Source: Mxb001 sp046046455
Lineage (GTDB): Bacteria; Actinomycetota; Actinomycetes; S36-B12
Direction: 5' to 3'
DNA length: 64,000 nucleotides
Assembly: GCA_046046455.1 (NCBI GenBank)
Contig: JBJOJS010000066.1
Coordinates: 1-64,000, forward strand
The notes beneath the pieces are model-generated. The model ran no database searches and was not told the DNA's origin. It saw only the letters and a list, made by a program, of their open reading frames with translations. Every line of letters starts with the position of its first letter. Within the stretch, counting starts at the first letter, position 1. The translations under genes were made by a program, and so were the position numbers. Positions 53,047 through 61,079 of the stretch are shown in pieces.

Positions 53047-54096
53047 CTACGACAGCGCGACCTGGACCTCATCGACGGGGAGCGAGGAGTCCGCACCGAA
53101 GCCCGGGCGCGAGGCCGGTCGTCCTCGCTCGACGAGCGCAGCGCCCAGGGCGGCGACCATGGCTCCGTTGTCGGTGCAGAGACGGGGCGGAGGGATGCGC
53201 ACATCGAGATGCGACGCGCGCTGCTCGAGCATGGCCCTCAGCCGGGAATTCGCCGCGACGCCACCGCCGACGATGAGCGTGTCGATGCCGGACTCCGCGC
53301 AGGCGCGCAGCGCCTTGGTGACGAGCACGTCGGCGACGGCCTCCTGGAAGGATGCGGCGACATCCGCGACGGGAATCGACTCACCCGCCCCCTCTTGGGC
53401 CGCGAGCCACCGCACGACAGCGGTCTTGAGCCCGGAGAAGGAGAAGTCGAGGAGGTGCTGGGCCTCGTCGCGCGGTGAGGTGAGCCCGCGTGGGAAGGCG
53501 ATGGCGGTTGGGTCACCCTCCGCGGCGGCCCTATCGATGTGCGGTCCCCCCGGGAAGGGCAGTCCCAGGAGGCGCGCCACCTTGTCGAATGCCTCGCCCG
53601 CGGCATCGTCGAGAGTGCCTCCCAGCGGGGTGACATCCAGAGTGACATCGTCGACACGCAGTAGCGACGTGTGACCACCGGAGACGAGGAGCGCGATCGC
53701 CGGCTCGGGAATGTCTCCGTGGACGAGACGATCGACCGCGACGTGCGCGGCAAGGTGATTGACGCCGTAGATCGGGCGATCGAGCGCGATGGCGAGACCC
53801 TCGGCTGCGCTCACCCCGACGAGGAGCGCGCCGACCAGCCCGGGGCCCGAGGTCACCGCGATCGCGTCGACATCTCCTAGGGCCACGCCCGCCTCCGCAA
53901 TCGCACGGTCGAGGGTGGCATCGAAGGCCTCGAGATGGGCACGACTGGCGACCTCGGGCACCACCCCTCCGAAACGAGCCTGCTCCTCCACGCTCGAGGC
54001 CACGGCATCGGCGAGGAGGGTGCGCCCGCGTACAAGCGCGATCCCGGTCTCATCGCAGGAGGTCTCGATGCCCAGCACCAGAGGCTCGTCAGTCAC
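53047..54096 (-). CDS. tsaD: tRNA N6-adenosine threonylcarbamoyltransferase
   Basis: Kae1/TsaD/YgjD catalytic subunit of t6A37 synthesis (349 aa). GIETSCDETGIAL opens the ASKHA fold; metal ligands His114 and His118 (VNHLAAH) and the later VGGGVAANSRLR and CTDNGAM are present. It overlaps the rimI end by 8 nt. TsaD, TsaB and TsaE, encoded within 6 kb, form the t6A complex. Confidence 0.96.
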   Translation of the reverse strand: MTDEPLVLGIETSCDETGIALVRGRTLLADAVASSVEEQARFGGVVPEVASRAHLEAFDATLDRAIAEAGVALGDVDAIAVTSGPGLVGALLVGVSAAEGLAIALDRPIYGVNHLAAHVAVDRLVHGDIPEPAIALLVSGGHTSLLRVDDVTLDVTPLGGTLDDAAGEAFDKVARLLGLPFPGGPHIDRAAAEGDPTAIAFPRGLTSPRDEAQHLLDFSFSGLKTAVVRWLAAQEGAGESIPVADVAASFQEAVADVLVTKALRACAESGIDTLIVGGGVAANSRLRAMLEQRASHLDVRIPPPRLCTDNGAMVAALGAALVERGRPASRPGFGADSSLPVDEVQVALS

Positions 54097-54538
54097 GTGG
54101 CCTCCTGCGCATGATGAGTGCGTCCAGGCCCGGCCCGTAGTAGGAGCTACGACGCGCGATCACCTCGAAGCCCTCGGATGCGTAGAGCGCGATCGCCGGT
54201 GCGTTGTCGGCACGCACCTCGAGGAGCACCTCCGAGCAGTCGCGGTGGTCCGCGACCGCGAGCAGGTGCTCGAGAAGCTCACGAGCCAGTCCGTGTCCGC
54301 GGTGCTCGGCGGACACGGCGATGGTCTGGATGTCCGCCGTGGGCGGGCGCACCATCACTCCGCCGTACGCCGCGATCCGACCGGACGCTTCACACACGAG
54401 ATAGGTCCTGTCGTCCTGTGCGAGCTCGGACCAGAACTGCGCGGGCGTCCAGGCCGTCTCCGCGAAGACGCTCTCCTCGATGGCATGGACGTCGGCGATG
54501 TCCCACCACCGCATGCCACGGATCCGGTGCGCGGTCAT
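54089..54538 (-). CDS. rimI: Ribosomal-protein-alanine N-acetyltransferase
   Basis: GNAT enzyme (149 aa) that acetylates N-termini, classically ribosomal protein S18. The acetyl-CoA loop is in IQTIAVSAEHRGHGLARELLEHLL, followed by LEVRADNAPAIALYASEGF. The open frame extends 43 codons upstream through tsaB, but the ATG at 54538 overlaps the tsaB stop (ATGA) and gives the right length. Clustered with tsaB and tsaD as in many bacteria. Confidence 0.93.
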   Translation of the reverse strand: MTAHRIRGMRWWDIADVHAIEESVFAETAWTPAQFWSELAQDDRTYLVCEASGRIAAYGGVMVRPPTADIQTIAVSAEHRGHGLARELLEHLLAVADHRDCSEVLLEVRADNAPAIALYASEGFEVIARRSSYYGPGLDALIMRRRPRD

Positions 54539-55227
54539 GACGGGACCGCATCCGGTCGACGGAGGTAGAGCGGGAGTGGCGAGAGCAGCCAGCGACCCTG
54601 CGTGGCGAGCGTGCTGAGCAGGGACGCTGTGGGAGCGCCCGATCCGTCGGCCGCGTCTTCGGGCCATGCCCGATCACCCGGCAGCGACTCCCCAGCCTCC
54701 GTGCGTTCGAGCACGAGCCGGGCCAGGTCAGCGGCGTCAGGTCGGACGGTCTCGTCGACGCCCTCGACATCACCGAAGACACGGCCCACTCGTGGGTAGC
54801 CCGGATCGGGCAGCACGAGTGGACCGTCCATCCGACGATGAGGATCGTCGTACGTCGCCCACGCGACCTCGACGCGACGCGAGCGTGTCACGACGGTGAA
54901 GGGACCGTCGTCGAACCGGCCACGGGCGATGACGTCGAGGCTCATGGCTCCCACCGCCCGGATGCCCAGGGCGTGCGCCGTGCTCCGGGCGAAGGCCACC
55001 CCTACGCGCAGTCCAGTGAAGGGGCCGGGACCCACTCCGACCGCGACCATGTCGAGGGAGGTCGCAGGCGTTTGCGATGCCGCGAGGACGTCGCGCACGA
55101 GCTGCGGCAGCGCCTCGGCGTGACGACGGGCGTCGAGATGCGATGCCTCTGCGCGCACTCCGCCCCCGGCGTCGACGAGCGCGACGGTCGTGAGCGCAGT
55201 CGACGTATCCAGGGCGAGGAGGAGCAC
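54535..55227 (-). CDS. tsaB: tRNA threonylcarbamoyladenosine complex dimerisation subunit TsaB
   Basis: A 230-aa inactive TsaD paralogue that scaffolds the t6A complex. N-terminal LLLALDTSTALTTVALVD, then VGVGPGPFTGLRVGVAFARSTAHALGI, both hallmark blocks. The C-terminal third is diverged, as usual. GTG start with TAGGGT exactly 6 nt upstream, so tsaB-rimI-tsaD has its own promoter, separate from tsaE. Confidence 0.94.
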   Translation of the reverse strand: MLLLALDTSTALTTVALVDAGGGVRAEASHLDARRHAEALPQLVRDVLAASQTPATSLDMVAVGVGPGPFTGLRVGVAFARSTAHALGIRAVGAMSLDVIARGRFDDGPFTVVTRSRRVEVAWATYDDPHRRMDGPLVLPDPGYPRVGRVFGDVEGVDETVRPDAADLARLVLERTEAGESLPGDRAWPEDAADGSGAPTASLLSTLATQGRWLLSPLPLYLRRPDAVPS

Positions 55228-55233
55228 GGGATC

Positions 55234-55239
55234 ACCCTA
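55234..55239 (-). promoter_or_regulatory. Leaderless-type -10 box of tsaB-rimI-tsaD
   Basis: Minus-strand TAGGGT, six bases, then GTG at 55227. Confidence 0.65.
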
Positions 55240-55252
55240 GGCCGGACGTCAC

Positions 55253-56686
55253 CTAGAGCGCGCGAGCCTCATCCGGGTGATCGAGCAGGCCGAGGTGCTG
55301 GACCCGGGCGGGCGCGGTCGGAGTCAGCAGGACCTCCAGCCACGCATCCCCCCCTGGGCCATCGACCCGCCAGAGCGCGTGCGCGGGTGAGGTGCTGCGC
55401 AGGGATGACGTATCGCGAGTGAATGGCCCTCGAGCGGACGCGGTGGCCTCGAAGCGGTCGCGCCACACGGACCGCGGTCGCTGCCGATCGAGAGTGGCTG
55501 CGCCGAGCCGAGCAAATGTCCCGTCATCCCAGGAAGCCAGCAGAGCCTCCGCCCAGTCCATGGCCTCGATCGTCTCCGGGAGGAGGGCGCGCAGCGCAGC
55601 GTCGCGCCGGATGCGATCAAGGTCCGGACCGACGATGCGCTGGAGAGTGCGCCGCGCAGGATGCTGCAGGGAGGGATATCCCCGACTCGCCATCGCGACG
55701 ATGCCCCAACGTGACGCGGGATGCCATCGCAACTCGGCGCCGAATCCGGGGGATCCGCCCTGGTGGAACATCACTCGCCCCACGTCGCTGTAGGTGCTGA
55801 CGAAGAGCCCCATGCCATATCCATGAGCCACGGCGATGTCCTCGTCGGCGACGCGTCGTCTGTCCAGGCGCACGAGCGTGCGCGGTGCAGCCATTTCACG
55901 GACGACGTGGATCGGCAGGGGTCCACTCTCTCCCGCCACCCCGGCATCCAGCGCTGCGAGCCAGCGGGAGAGATCGCGCACCGAACTCCAGAGGCCTCCC
56001 GACGCGGCAAAGGCTCCCAGCGGGATCTCGTCCTCCATCGGCATGACCGCGGTCTCCCCGTCGACGATGCGGTGCCCGGGCACCCGAATGTCGCGAGCGG
56101 GTACGGCGAAGCCGGAATGGTCCATGCCCACGGGGGTGAGGACCTCCTCGGCGATGACCTCGCGGAAGTCGGTGCCGGTCACCGCAGTGATCACCCCGCC
56201 GAGCAGGGCATAGCCGACGTTCGAGTACTCGTAGTCGGATCCGGGTGGACGCACGCTCAGCACGCCCGACGCGATGAGGTCGAGGAAGGCGTCGCCAGAG
56301 AGGTCATCGAGTTCATCGATCCACGGGTCGTCGGTCGGAAGCCCTGCCGTCATGGTGAGCAGGTGCCCGATCCGTGCAGGCGCATGCGGTGTCGCGGCCG
56401 ACAGGCTCGCCGCTTCGGGCACGTGATCCGCCACCGGATCCTGCAGGCTCAGAAGGCCCCGATCGATGAGGAGCAGCGTCGTGGCAGCCGTGATGCTCTT
56501 GGTGAGGGATGACGCGCGGAAGCGCGTGGCCTCGTCGACGGGCGCGTATCCGTCCGCAACCACCGCGCCGGCATCCACGAGCTGGCCGCGCTCGACGAGA
56601 CCGTAGGAGACCGCGGGCAGCTCGTGCTCGACACGATGTCGTGCCATCTCCTCATGCAGGTGGTCCATCGCGACCGATCCGCTCAT
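55253..56686 (-). CDS. Serine hydrolase, beta-lactamase class C/S12 family
   Basis: A 477-aa protein with S12 motifs: Ser60-x-x-Lys63 (SSLTK), Tyr154-Ser-Asn156 (YSN), and HQG in MFHQGGSPGFG in the KTG place. No signal peptide, so probably cytoplasmic; esterase or peptidase activity is more likely than antibiotic resistance. The C-terminal 150 residues form a separate domain. The ATG at 56686 shares TGATG with the stop of the gene upstream; a start 8 codons earlier would overlap more. Confidence 0.82.
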   Translation of the reverse strand: MSGSVAMDHLHEEMARHRVEHELPAVSYGLVERGQLVDAGAVVADGYAPVDEATRFRASSLTKSITAATTLLLIDRGLLSLQDPVADHVPEAASLSAATPHAPARIGHLLTMTAGLPTDDPWIDELDDLSGDAFLDLIASGVLSVRPPGSDYEYSNVGYALLGGVITAVTGTDFREVIAEEVLTPVGMDHSGFAVPARDIRVPGHRIVDGETAVMPMEDEIPLGAFAASGGLWSSVRDLSRWLAALDAGVAGESGPLPIHVVREMAAPRTLVRLDRRRVADEDIAVAHGYGMGLFVSTYSDVGRVMFHQGGSPGFGAELRWHPASRWGIVAMASRGYPSLQHPARRTLQRIVGPDLDRIRRDAALRALLPETIEAMDWAEALLASWDDGTFARLGAATLDRQRPRSVWRDRFEATASARGPFTRDTSSLRSTSPAHALWRVDGPGGDAWLEVLLTPTAPARVQHLGLLDHPDEARAL

Positions 56687-57540
56687 CAGGAGCCCCCGAG
56701 CGGTGGCCACATGCCCTGCTTCGATGCGCGGGATCCCGACCCCCAGGCATCCCAGACAACTGCGGTGAGGTCACGCCTGACTTGATCGCCCGCACTGTCG
56801 AACGCCCAGGAGTTGTCCGCAAGACCGTCAGTCATTACCGAGCAACCCAGCGGTCCCTGGGGCGTGGCAATGAGCAGGACCTCGCTGCGCGAGTGATCGG
56901 TCGCCCCCGTCTTGAGGATGGCGTGGACGTCGGTGGGCAGCGCGAAGAGCGAATCCTGCACGTAGAACGTCGACGCCAGGATGCGATCGGCATAGGCGTC
57001 AGCCTCCGGGGACACCGCGCGTCGTTCACGGATATCGACGAGCAGATCCAGGGCCTCGCGCGGTGTCGTCTGGCCCCAGCCCCATTCCACGAAGTCCCGC
57101 TCACGACCGGGCGTGCGTGAGTTCACTCGGGTCTGCACATAGCCCCGACTGGCGAGCCACTCATTGATCGCGTGCCCGCCTCCGGCGAGATCCTGACACC
57201 ACAGCCCCGCAGCCACATCGGACAGGCTCACCATGAGATGGACGAGTTCGCTCAGGTCCATCCCCGTCCCGGGCCGGAGCCGATCGACGACCTGATCGAG
57301 CCCGTAGACGCGATCGTCGGTCATGGCGAGGCGGGCGTTCCAGTCGAGATCCCCATCCGTCACGCGCTTCAGAAGCGTCATGAGGATCGGCACCTTGATA
57401 ATGCAGGCTGCGGGGAAGACGTCATCCGCGGCTATCGACACCTCCTCACCGGTCCCGAAGTGCCTCAGGTGGACTCCAGCCCGTCCGTCGAGGCGGTCAA
57501 CCAGTGTGTGTACCCGGTCTGCAACCTGGGAGATCGACAC
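56686..57540 (-). CDS. Class A beta-lactamase-fold protein with Cys in place of catalytic Ser
   Basis: A 284-aa protein with class A layout and length, but with changed motifs. The SxxK tetrad reads Cys46-Ile-Ile-Lys49 in FPAACIIKVPIL (codon TGC), SDN reads Ser107-Asp-Val109, while Lys210-Thr-Gly212 is intact. There is no signal peptide, so it is cytoplasmic. Normal serine beta-lactamase chemistry is unlikely; a Cys acyl-enzyme, a binding role or a degenerate enzyme are options. The GTG at 57540 has TACAGT exactly 6 nt upstream. Coupled (TGATG) to the class C-like gene. Confidence 0.8.
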   Translation of the reverse strand: MSISQVADRVHTLVDRLDGRAGVHLRHFGTGEEVSIAADDVFPAACIIKVPILMTLLKRVTDGDLDWNARLAMTDDRVYGLDQVVDRLRPGTGMDLSELVHLMVSLSDVAAGLWCQDLAGGGHAINEWLASRGYVQTRVNSRTPGRERDFVEWGWGQTTPREALDLLVDIRERRAVSPEADAYADRILASTFYVQDSLFALPTDVHAILKTGATDHSRSEVLLIATPQGPLGCSVMTDGLADNSWAFDSAGDQVRRDLTAVVWDAWGSGSRASKQGMWPPLGGS

Positions 57541-57546
57541 GTGGAC

Positions 57547-57552
57547 ACTGTA
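57547..57552 (-). promoter_or_regulatory. Leaderless-type -10 box of the class A-like gene
   Basis: Minus-strand TACAGT, six bases (GTCCAC), then GTG at 57540. Confidence 0.65.
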
Positions 57553-57584
57553 CGCACACGCACCGCCGCGAATGAGGAGCACAT

Positions 57585-58466
57585 GTGACCCCGTCCCCGC
57601 TGTCCGCCCACGTCCGCGTGATGACACGGGCGGAGGCGCGGATGCTCCAGGACTGGCTCATCGGCGAGCAATGGGACGAGGGAGAGTACGACGCCGACAT
57701 CCTGTACGACATCGATCCCGAAGGCTTCTGGGCCATCCTCGACGACGATGGCGAGATGGTCGGCGGGCTGTCCATCATTGCCTCCACGGACTCGATCGGG
57801 TCGGTGAGTCACTTCTACGTTCGCCCCGAGGCCCGCGGCTCAGGATGGGCGCGGCGCGCCATTCCCACCCTCCTGGAGATCCACGGCCATCGGATTCATG
57901 ACTACGTGACCCTCACAAACTTCTGCTGGCCCGCGGCGGTCGATACCTCCGCACGCATCGGCTTCACAGCGCTGCATGAGGAGCTCCGCATGGTGCGACC
58001 ACCCAGTACCGCACCCGAGGCCATGGAATCAGCCGTCGTCATCGACGGACGTGCCATGGATGTCCAGGACCTCATCGCCTTCGACGCTGCACGATCCGGT
58101 CGCGAGCGCGCCACCCTGTGGAGGCGCTGGCTCGACCTGCCCGGTGCGACGACCCTCGCCTCCCTCGCAGCCGATGGAAGCATCCATGCCCTGGGGACGA
58201 TCCGGCCCACGGCACTCGGTCATCGGGTTGGGCCGCTCGACTCCGTCAACGCCGATGCCGCCCGACAGGTGCTCCTGGGACTCATCCCGCTTGCTCGCGG
58301 CACCCGTATCGCGATGGATGTGCCGGCCGTCAACGATGACGCCGTAGATCTGGCACGGTCCTTCGGCTTCGTCGAGGAGTTCCGCACGGTGCGCACCGTG
58401 TGGGGTGTCGTGCCTGATCTGCCCTGGCACGAGCGCTATGCGACCGTCATGCTCCATCTGGACTGA
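57585..58466 (+). CDS. GNAT acetyltransferase with YitH-type C-terminal domain
   Basis: A 293-aa protein with two GNAT-like halves. The N-terminal half has the acetyl-CoA region SHFYVRPEARGSGWARRAIPTLLE (about 65-90); the C-terminal half (from about 155) ends in the DLARSFGFVEEFRTVRTVWG type of block seen in YitH-like proteins. Substrate unknown. GTG start with GAGGAG about 5 nt upstream; an ATG two bases earlier is out of frame. Its 3' end overlaps tsaE by 20 bp, tail to tail. Confidence 0.8.
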   Translation: MTPSPLSAHVRVMTRAEARMLQDWLIGEQWDEGEYDADILYDIDPEGFWAILDDDGEMVGGLSIIASTDSIGSVSHFYVRPEARGSGWARRAIPTLLEIHGHRIHDYVTLTNFCWPAAVDTSARIGFTALHEELRMVRPPSTAPEAMESAVVIDGRAMDVQDLIAFDAARSGRERATLWRRWLDLPGATTLASLAADGSIHALGTIRPTALGHRVGPLDSVNADAARQVLLGLIPLARGTRIAMDVPAVNDDAVDLARSFGFVEEFRTVRTVWGVVPDLPWHERYATVMLHLD

Positions 58467-58923
58467 CAAGCGCCTGCACGTCGACCTCGGTCCAGCGCGG
58501 CCCGTGACCGGTGAGGAGAGCCATCCGGCCCTCCCCCTCGGGCGTGAGGGTGATATCGAGCCGACTCTCCGCGAGGTGCTCCACTCGACCCGACCCCCAC
58601 TCGACAACCGTGACGGCTCCAGCGATGTCGAGGTCGAGGTCGTCCACCTCCGAGGGCGATGCAAGTCGATAGGCGTCGACATGCAGGAGGTCGATGCCGC
58701 GCGCGCCCGCAGGATGGCGTCGCGCAATGACGAAAGTGGGACTGGTCACCGCGCCGCGCACGCCGAGACCTTCACCGAGTCCCCGCGTCAACGTCGTCTT
58801 CCCCGCACCCAGGTCGCCCGCGAGGACGATCAGGTCACCGGCGCGCACATGTTCGGCAAGCGCCCTCCCCCAGGACCGCGTGGCTTCACCATCTGCCAGG
58901 AAGGTCGTCCGCTGGTGACTCAT
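58447..58923 (-). CDS. tsaE: tRNA threonylcarbamoyladenosine ATPase TsaE
   Basis: ATPase of the t6A complex (158 aa). Walker A GDLGAGKT (36-43), SPTFVIARRH, HVDAYRL and VEWGSGRVEHL are all present. The ATG overlaps the stop of the alpha/beta hydrolase (ATGA), so it is the last gene of an nnr-alr-hydrolase-tsaE run. Confidence 0.95.
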   Translation of the reverse strand: MSHQRTTFLADGEATRSWGRALAEHVRAGDLIVLAGDLGAGKTTLTRGLGEGLGVRGAVTSPTFVIARRHPAGARGIDLLHVDAYRLASPSEVDDLDLDIAGAVTVVEWGSGRVEHLAESRLDITLTPEGEGRMALLTGHGPRWTEVDVQALVSPDGA

Positions 58924-59963
58924 GCGACGCGTTCGACCAGCGCTCGCAGGTGCTTGTTGACGTCGTCGACGGCCTCGAGCGTGAGCATGTGGCCGACTCC
59001 CGGGAGGATGACCAACTCCGCCGACGGCGTATGCCGCACGATCTCGTAGCTGTGTCCGACGGGGGTGAGCAAATCCGAGTCACCGACCATCACGAGAAGA
59101 TCGCAGCGATCGAGCACGTGCAGGGCGTGGACCTTGTCATGTCCCTGCAGGGCCGGGAGAAGATCGGCGAGGACATCGAACGGCGTGCCGTTAATGAGAT
59201 CGGCGACGATCCGCGTGCCATCCGGCGGCACCGTGGACCCAAAGGCGTAGGCGCGAGTGATGAGGAGGCCGAGGTCGCTCGAGGAACGTCGCGCGCGCTC
59301 GATGAGCCCAGACACGGGACCTTGCGACTCCAGTGCCGCTCCGATGGACGGCGCGACGCGGTGGGCGAGACGCGCCACTGGACGCGGGAGCCCCAAATCG
59401 ACATCGGCGATACCGCCGGCAGAGGTAGCGAGGAGGGCCACGCCGCGTACCCGATCACCGAAGAGATCCGGGCGCTGATCGGCCAAGGCCATGATCGTCA
59501 TGCCACCCATCGAGTGGCCGACGAGCACGACAGGGCCGGTGGGGGCGACCACGTCGAGCACGCAGCCGAGGTCAGCACCCAGGCGCTCGATCGTGGTGCC
59601 GGGCACGCCACGCTGCGATCGACCGTGACCTCGTTGGTCCCACAGCACAACGCGTGCGATCCCGCGCAGGGCCTGACGCTGGCCAGGCCAGGAGTCGAGG
59701 GACAGTCCATATCCATGGCTGAAGATGACGGTCGGCGCACCGGCAGGGACGTCGCCTAGCTCCTCGACTACGTTGAGAGCCACGCCATCATCGGTCACGA
59801 CCTCGTGGGTGATGCCGCTGGCCGACTCGATGCCGACGAACTCGCGGGCCTGGAGACGACGCGTAGCCAGGCGCTCGGCAAGGGCTCCCGCGGCCACACC
59901 GGCCGCAAGGACGCCGAACGCAGCCAGCCCCTTGGCACCCCTGCCCAGATCGGCCATGCTCAC
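58920..59963 (-). CDS. Alpha/beta hydrolase with N-terminal hydrophobic segment
   Basis: A 347-aa hydrolase: hydrophobic stretch at about 11-31 (possible anchor), oxyanion block IFSHGYGLSLDSWPGQR, nucleophile elbow GHSMGGMTIM, acid in LVMVGDSDLLTPV and His in LPGVGHMLTLE. An alpha/beta hydrolase between alr and tsaE is common in actinobacteria; substrate unknown. The ATG overlaps the alr stop (ATGA), and its own stop overlaps the tsaE start. Confidence 0.85.
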   Translation of the reverse strand: MSMADLGRGAKGLAAFGVLAAGVAAGALAERLATRRLQAREFVGIESASGITHEVVTDDGVALNVVEELGDVPAGAPTVIFSHGYGLSLDSWPGQRQALRGIARVVLWDQRGHGRSQRGVPGTTIERLGADLGCVLDVVAPTGPVVLVGHSMGGMTIMALADQRPDLFGDRVRGVALLATSAGGIADVDLGLPRPVARLAHRVAPSIGAALESQGPVSGLIERARRSSSDLGLLITRAYAFGSTVPPDGTRIVADLINGTPFDVLADLLPALQGHDKVHALHVLDRCDLLVMVGDSDLLTPVGHSYEIVRHTPSAELVILPGVGHMLTLEAVDDVNKHLRALVERVA

Positions 59964-61078
59964 CCCTCGGCGTAGCGACGCGGCACGCGCGCACCCACGC
60001 GCGTGACGATCTCGTACCCGATGGTGTCATCCCATGCTGCCCAGTCGGTCGCCGTGGGTTCGCCCATGTGACCCGCACCCCACACAGTGACCTCGTCCCC
60101 CGCCACTACCGAGGCGTCTGCGACATCGACGATGACCTGGTCCATGGCGATACGGCCGACGATGGGGTGGCGCTCACCCGCGATGAGCACGTGGGCGCCC
60201 CGTGCGGTGCGCGGCAGACCATCCCCGTAGCCCAGGGGCACAAGTGCGAGCGTGGTCTCGCGCGGTGCGCGCCAGGTGAGGTTGTAGGAGGCTCCGTGTC
60301 CTGCGGGGACGCGCTTCACCGCCGCGACTGCCGCGCGCAGGGTCATCACCGGCTGCAGGGACCCCATCGAGATCGCGGGGCCGGGTGGTAGCCCGTACAT
60401 CGCAATGCCGAGCCGGACGAGGTCGTAGCGGGTGGCGGGACGGGTGAGCGCAGCCCCACTGGACGCGAGGTGGCGCACCTCCGGTCGCACGCCGGCCCTC
60501 TCCGCCAGGGCAAGTGCCTCCTCAAAGCCCGAAACCTGCTCGTCGGTCTCGGGCGCTGTCGGGATGTCGGCGCTGGCGAGATGCGACCAGATCCCCGTGA
60601 CCTCGATTCCGTGAGCCACCGCAGCTGCCCGCACGAGGTCCGACCACTGATCCGGCGAGCAGCCACCGCGACCGAGACCGGTGTCGATCTTGAGGTGCAC
60701 GCGCGCGGTTCGACCGGTGGCACGCGCAGCCGCGGCGACCTCGTCGAGCATGCCCATGCTCCCGACGCCCAGATCGACATCGAGCTCAATGCAACTCGCG
60801 AGATCGGGATCCCCAGGTGAGTAGAGCCACGCGAGGATGCGTCCCGCGTCGCCTGCATCGCGAAGCTGACGTGCCTCGGAGGGCAGCGCCACTCCGAGCC
60901 ACGGGATACCCGCCTCACGTGCGACACGTGAGATCTCCAGCGCACCGTGTCCATACGCGTCGGCCTTGACTACCGCCATGCGCGCGACCTCAGGTCCACC
61001 GCATGCCGGGCCGGCGAGGTAGTCGAGATTGGCGCGCAACTGGGCGAGATCGATGACGGCTTCGGCGCGCACGCTCAT
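59960..61078 (-). CDS. alr: Alanine racemase
   Basis: PLP enzyme making D-Ala for peptidoglycan (372 aa). Lys38 in VVKADAYGHG carries PLP; the catalytic Tyr region is ASYNLTWRAPRETTLALVPLGYGDGLPR, and RIAMDQVIVDV follows. The frame is open 51 codons upstream, antisense to nothing real, but the ATG at 61078 lies 1 nt after the nnr stop and gives the family N-terminus. Confidence 0.96.
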   Translation of the reverse strand: MSVRAEAVIDLAQLRANLDYLAGPACGGPEVARMAVVKADAYGHGALEISRVAREAGIPWLGVALPSEARQLRDAGDAGRILAWLYSPGDPDLASCIELDVDLGVGSMGMLDEVAAAARATGRTARVHLKIDTGLGRGGCSPDQWSDLVRAAAVAHGIEVTGIWSHLASADIPTAPETDEQVSGFEEALALAERAGVRPEVRHLASSGAALTRPATRYDLVRLGIAMYGLPPGPAISMGSLQPVMTLRAAVAAVKRVPAGHGASYNLTWRAPRETTLALVPLGYGDGLPRTARGAHVLIAGERHPIVGRIAMDQVIVDVADASVVAGDEVTVWGAGHMGEPTATDWAAWDDTIGYEIVTRVGARVPRRYAEG

Positions 61079-61079
61079 T

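Noticed and set aside
56686..57540. Antibiotic-resistance class A beta-lactamase
   Set aside because: No signal peptide, catalytic Ser replaced by Cys, SDN changed to SDV.
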